Source: UBA1081 sp045537555
GTDB lineage: Bacteria; Bacillota; Clostridia; Oscillospirales; Acutalibacteraceae
Assembly: GCA_045537555.1 (NCBI GenBank)
Contig: JAZSPR010000055.1
Coordinates: 1-25,036 of the forward strand
DNA length: 25,036 nucleotides
Direction of reading: 5' to 3'
Below the pieces are notes generated by a model. The model saw nothing but the letters and a program-made list of their open reading frames with translations. It was not told the origin of the DNA and did no database searches. A program made the translations under genes and the position numbers. Positions 21,987 to 25,036 of the stretch are shown here, piece after piece. How positions within the stretch are numbered: the first letter of the stretch is position 1; each line of letters begins with the position of its first letter.

Positions 21987-23468
21987 ATGAACACAAAGCT
22001 TACAGAGAAAAAAATATATGACGTGCTTGTTGTCGGCAACGGTATCGCAGGTATGTACGGTGCATTGCAGTTTGACGAAAACACAAGTGTGCTCCTTCTC
22101 GCAAAATACGGCAAGGACGTATCAAACAGCAATCTTGCACAGGGCGGAATTGCGGCTGTGCTTGACCTCGAAGACGACAGTTATGACCTGCATATCAAAG
22201 ATACAATGATTGCGGGCGGTCATGCCAACGACATCGAAGCTGTTGACACACTCGTTCACGAAGGTCCCGACGATGTAAGAAACATCATGGAGAATATGGG
22301 TGTTGATTTCGACCGCAACGAAGACGGTGAACTCGACAAGACTCTCGAGGGCGGTCATTGCAGAAGAAGAATCATGCATTATAAGGACTCCACGGGAGCC
22401 GAAATGGTCAGAAAGCTTATTGCCGAAACCGAAAAGCATAATAATATCGAACGCAGTTACGATACAACGCTCTACTCTCTTTCAAGAGTAAAAAGCGGTT
22501 TCAGGGCAGACATCATCAAAAACGGCGAACTGACAAGTGTTTTCTGCAGTTACTGCATCCTTTGCACAGGCGGTATCGGCAGAATCTATAAATACACAAC
22601 AAACCCCAAATCAGCAACCGGTGACGGAATAAGAATTGCATATGAGCTCGGTGCCAAAATCAAAGACCTGAGCTATATCCAGTTTCACCCCACGGCATTC
22701 AATTCCGAAGACGGTGAACAGTTCCTCATAAGTGAATCTGTAAGAGGTGAAGGTGCAGTTCTCAAAAACTGTAAAAAGGAACGTTTTATGCACCGTTACG
22801 ATGAAAGACTTGAACTCGCTCCGCGTGACGTAGTTTCAAAATCAATCATCCTTGAAAGCAGAAGAACGGGCAGTAATGATTTCTTCCTTGACATCACTCA
22901 CGAAGATGCCGATTTCATCAGATGGAGATTCCCCGGAATTCACCAGGGATGCATGCGTTACGGTGTTGATATGACAAAAGACCTTGTTCCCATTTTCCCG
23001 TGTCAGCATTATCTTATGGGCGGTATCGAAACAGATATCGATGCAAAAACAACAGTCCCCCGTCTTTATGCGGCAGGTGAATGCGCAAACACGGGTGTTC
23101 ACGGCAAGAACAGACTTGCAAGTAACTCTCTTCTTGAAGCACTTGTTTTCTCAAGAAGAGCCGCTCAGGATATAAAGAGATGCATGGCGGCAGGTTTCCC
23201 GACTGTTACCGAATACCCCAGTCCTCTCGAACAGCCCGAAAACGGTGCTCCCGTTCCCAAAGGTCTCAAATCCGAAATCAGAAGCATTCTTCAGCGTTCA
23301 TATTTTGTTCTGCCCGACCACGGTGCTGTCCGTTCGGGGCTCAGACAGATTGATAACATTTTAAAAAGACTCAAAGGCGGCTCATATGCCATCACAACGG
23401 ATTTCTGCGAAGCACTCAGCATGGCAACTGCGGCACACATTATTTTAAAAGAGGTAGATGACAGATGA
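21987..23468 (+). CDS. nadB: L-aspartate oxidase
   Basis: FAD enzyme that oxidises L-aspartate to iminoaspartate, the first step of de novo NAD synthesis. 493 residues, close to family length. Motifs: VVGNGIAGMYGAL (FAD-binding loop) at the N-terminus, SNLAQGGIAAVL, CTGGIGRIYKYTTNP, IQFHPTAF, SVRGEGAVLKN, and the NadB-type HGKNRLASNSLLEALVFSRRAA near the C-terminus. The ATG at 21987 has only a weak ribosome site (AAAGAG). The divergent gap with hflX carries the perfect palindrome TGTAATTACA (21926-21935 region) and a TATACT; a regulator site is possible but unassigned. The gene overlaps nadC by four bases. nadA is not in the window. Confidence 0.94.
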   Translation: MNTKLTEKKIYDVLVVGNGIAGMYGALQFDENTSVLLLAKYGKDVSNSNLAQGGIAAVLDLEDDSYDLHIKDTMIAGGHANDIEAVDTLVHEGPDDVRNIMENMGVDFDRNEDGELDKTLEGGHCRRRIMHYKDSTGAEMVRKLIAETEKHNNIERSYDTTLYSLSRVKSGFRADIIKNGELTSVFCSYCILCTGGIGRIYKYTTNPKSATGDGIRIAYELGAKIKDLSYIQFHPTAFNSEDGEQFLISESVRGEGAVLKNCKKERFMHRYDERLELAPRDVVSKSIILESRRTGSNDFFLDITHEDADFIRWRFPGIHQGCMRYGVDMTKDLVPIFPCQHYLMGGIETDIDAKTTVPRLYAAGECANTGVHGKNRLASNSLLEALVFSRRAAQDIKRCMAAGFPTVTEYPSPLEQPENGAPVPKGLKSEIRSILQRSYFVLPDHGAVRSGLRQIDNILKRLKGGSYAITTDFCEALSMATAAHIILKEVDDR

Positions 23469-24304
23469 TACTCCCCGATTTTTATATTGACGAACTTATA
23501 AAAAAGGCATTCACCGAAGACATCAATTATATTGACGTTTCTTCAGCTTATCTTTTCGGCGATGACGACAGAACCGAAGCTTACTTCGTTTCAAAGGCAG
23601 ACGGTGTTCTCTGCGGTATTGAAGTAGCTCTCAGAGTGTTCTCACTTCTTGACAACACTCTTGAATACAAGCTTTATAAGCACGACGGTGACGAAATCAA
23701 GGCGGGTGACCTTATTGCCGAATTCAGCGGAAAAACACTCAAGCTCCTTGAAGGCGAAAGAACAGCTCTCAACCTTCTTCAGCATATGTCAGGCGTTGCT
23801 TCGATGACAAATGCCGCTGTAAAGGCAATTGAAGGCACAGGTTCAACAATTGCAGATACAAGAAAGACTCTTCCGGGGCTTCGTGCAATTCAGAAATACG
23901 CAGTAACATGCGGCGGCGGTCACAACCACAGATACAACCTTTCAGATGCCGCAATGCTTAAAGATAATCACATCGATGCCGGCGGCGGAATCACAAAAAC
24001 AGTACAAGCTCTCCGTGAAAAAATCGGTCACACGGTAAAAATCGAAGTTGAAACAAGAACTCTCGATGAAGTAAAAGAAGCTGTTGAAGCCGGTGCAGAC
24101 ATCATCATGCTCGACAATATGAGCCTTGAAACAATGAAAGAGGCTGTTGAAATCATTGACGGCAGAGCACTTACAGAGGCTTCGGGTAACGTAACACTCG
24201 AAAATATCAGAACTGTTGCTCAGGCAGGCGTGAATATCATTTCAATGGGTGCAATCACTCATTCGGTAAAAGCTTTTGACATTTCAATGAGAATCAAAAA
24301 ATAA
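23465..24304 (+). CDS. nadC: Nicotinate-nucleotide pyrophosphorylase (quinolinate phosphoribosyltransferase)
   Basis: 279 residues. It converts quinolinate and PRPP to nicotinate mononucleotide, the third step of de novo NAD synthesis. Clear family blocks: GERTALNLLQHMSGVAS, DTRKTLPGLRAIQKYAV, CGGGHNHRYNLSDAAMLKDNH, KIEVETRTLDEVKEAVEAG, DIIMLDNMS and GVNIISMGAITHS. It starts by ATGA overlap with nadB, so the two are coupled, and ends at a strong terminator shared with spoVAC. Confidence 0.95.
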   Translation: MILPDFYIDELIKKAFTEDINYIDVSSAYLFGDDDRTEAYFVSKADGVLCGIEVALRVFSLLDNTLEYKLYKHDGDEIKAGDLIAEFSGKTLKLLEGERTALNLLQHMSGVASMTNAAVKAIEGTGSTIADTRKTLPGLRAIQKYAVTCGGGHNHRYNLSDAAMLKDNHIDAGGGITKTVQALREKIGHTVKIEVETRTLDEVKEAVEAGADIIMLDNMSLETMKEAVEIIDGRALTEASGNVTLENIRTVAQAGVNIISMGAITHSVKAFDISMRIKK

Positions 24305-24350
24305 AAAAATGACTTGTACAGTTTTTGTTCTGTACAAGTCTTTCTTTTTA
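24303..24350. terminator. Bidirectional terminator between nadC and spoVAC
   Basis: GACTTGTACAG (24311-24321) and its perfect complement (24330-24340) form an 11-bp stem with an 8-base loop; TTTCTTTTT follows on the plus strand and ATTTTTTTAT on the minus strand. Confidence 0.93.
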
Positions 24351-24785
24351 CATAAAACAATAATATATAAGCCCGAATACAGATGCCGCACCGCAACCGT
24401 AAACAATGACAGGACCTGCAATAGTGAACATTTTTGCGCCCGTACCGTAGATTTTGCCGTCTGTTGTGTATTCAAGTCCCGAAGAAACAACAGCATTTGC
24501 AAACCCCGTAATCGGAACAAGCGTACCTGCTCCGGCATGTTTTGCAATTTTATCAAAAACACCTATTCCCGTAAGTGCGGCGGCAATAACAATAAGCGTT
24601 ACGGGGATAAGCATCGCAGTTGTCTTTTCGTCAATCCCGATTTTTGAATAAATAAAACTGAAAAGCTCACCCAGCGTACAGATTGTACCGCCGAAAAGAA
24701 AAGCAAGAATCGAGTTTTTCAGTTTCGGCGAAGGCGGTGAAGCCTTTTTCGTCATACGGTCATATTCTTTGTCCTTTTCAGGCAT
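24348..24785 (-). CDS. spoVAC: Stage V sporulation protein AC
   Basis: About 145-residue membrane protein with four or so hydrophobic segments. The block KHAGAGTLVPITGFANAVVS followed by a late GAKMFTIAGPVIVYG is diagnostic of SpoVAC, the mechanosensitive-type channel component that moves Ca-dipicolinate across the spore inner membrane. I chose the ATG at 24785, which has AGGGAG about eight bases upstream; a GTG at 24794 and an ATG at 24791 overlap that site. spoVAD and spoVAE, which normally follow spoVAC, are not downstream: the gene stops at the shared terminator. No clear sigma-G promoter (GNATA/CATNNTA) was found upstream. Confidence 0.87.
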   Translation of the reverse strand: MPEKDKEYDRMTKKASPPSPKLKNSILAFLFGGTICTLGELFSFIYSKIGIDEKTTAMLIPVTLIVIAAALTGIGVFDKIAKHAGAGTLVPITGFANAVVSSGLEYTTDGKIYGTGAKMFTIAGPVIVYGCGAASVFGLIYYCFM

Positions 24786-24856
24786 TTTCATCACTCCCTG
24801 AGATTAGTATTAACAGGAAAAATGAAAATAAACAATAATTTATCGGGCTCTTTAAT

Positions 24857-24892
24857 GCATAATTCATAATGCACAATGCATAATGATTTGAT
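24857..24892. repeat. Near-palindromic ATGCATAAT repeat
   Basis: AATGCATAATTCATAATGCACAATGCATAATG contains three variants of TGCATAAT/ATAATGCA in both orientations. It resembles the AT-rich part of the repeat at 6615-6736 and is probably a dispersed intergenic repeat. It lies upstream of spoVAC. Confidence 0.45.
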
Positions 24893-24913
24893 ATCCTCGT
24901 AGGGGCACCCATT

Positions 24914-24960
24914 GTGTCAAGAGTAACATGGTAAACAAGAGTGTAAGGACATGGTATACA
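24914..24960. mobile_element. Possible end of an insertion element
   Basis: Starting at TGTGTC (24914), two 13-base direct repeats (AACATGGTAAACA at 24925-24937 and GACATGGTATACA at 24948-24960, differing at two positions) stand 23 bases apart, a layout seen at transposon ends with multiple transposase sites. A short open frame on the minus strand stops just inside. The element would extend beyond the window, so this is tentative. Confidence 0.3.
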
Positions 24961-24963
24961 CAT

Positions 24964-25036
24964 TTAAAGCCTTGAAATATGTCTGTTAATAAGTTTACCG
25001 TCATGAACAGAGAACTCAGCAATTTTAAAATTACGA
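24964..25036 (-). CDS. Possible 3' end of a gene running off the window
   Basis: On the minus strand, from the window edge, 23 codons stay open (RNFKIAEFSVHDGKLINR and on) to a TAA at 24964-24966. It looks protein-like, and its position next to the repeated AACATGGTA motifs would fit the last gene of a mobile element, but the fragment is too short to assign. Confidence 0.3.
   Translation of the reverse strand, partial: RNFKIAEFSVHDGKLINRHISRL

Noticed and set aside
24786..24860. Sigma-G promoter for spoVAC
   Set aside because: A partial -10-like AATACTA exists but no GNATA-type -35 stands at the right distance.

Overview
The window looks like a chromosomal segment of an anaerobic, spore-forming, low-GC Firmicute of the class Clostridia (Ruminococcus/Oscillospiraceae-like). 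The evidence is AT-rich DNA, strong AGGAGG ribosome sites, consensus sigma-A promoters, a SpoVAC sporulation gene, dockerin-tailed secreted proteins, a CoA-transferase of the butyrate/acetate type and a Gram-positive (Bacillus-type) LexA box. Species cannot be fixed from the sequence.

Layout. 1-7.2 kb is read on the minus strand: a secreted purple-acid-phosphatase-like enzyme, an acetyl-CoA hydrolase/CoA-transferase, a lone E2-like acyltransferase, a dCMP deaminase coupled to a second (leaderless) phosphatase-like protein, and an L-fucose mutarotase. 7.3-11.2 kb is read on the plus strand: a PHP phosphoesterase with a TTG start, an unrecognised 189-residue protein, a RadC/JAB protein overlapping a patatin-like lipase, and a SLOG-fold protein whose promoter is bracketed by two LexA (SOS) boxes. 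11.2-21.9 kb is minus strand: a third metallophosphoesterase, a 1211-residue surface protein (BspA-type leucine-rich repeats, cohesin-like domain, about 17 Cys-rich repeats, dockerin), an overlapping acyltransferase-3/MBL-hydrolase pair, a lysozyme-like protein with SH3b and dockerin, a YdjC/ChbG-like deacetylase and the GTPase HflX. From 22 kb, nadB-nadC (NAD synthesis) runs plus strand and converges on a solitary spoVAC. The right edge may be the end of a mobile element.

How the genes fit together. Most units are small and independent, each with its own terminator. Coupled pairs (ATGA overlaps or gaps of 1-3 bases) are dCMP deaminase/phosphatase, radC/patatin, MBL hydrolase/acyltransferase, hflX/deacetylase and nadB/nadC. 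Themes that recur are extracytoplasmic phosphoester hydrolysis (three calcineurin-like enzymes) and dockerin-bearing exported proteins that carry no obvious plant-cell-wall hydrolase. The strongest regulatory signal is the double SOS box around a perfect TTGACA-17-TATAAT promoter in front of the SLOG gene. No rRNA, tRNA, CRISPR array or complete insertion sequence was seen.
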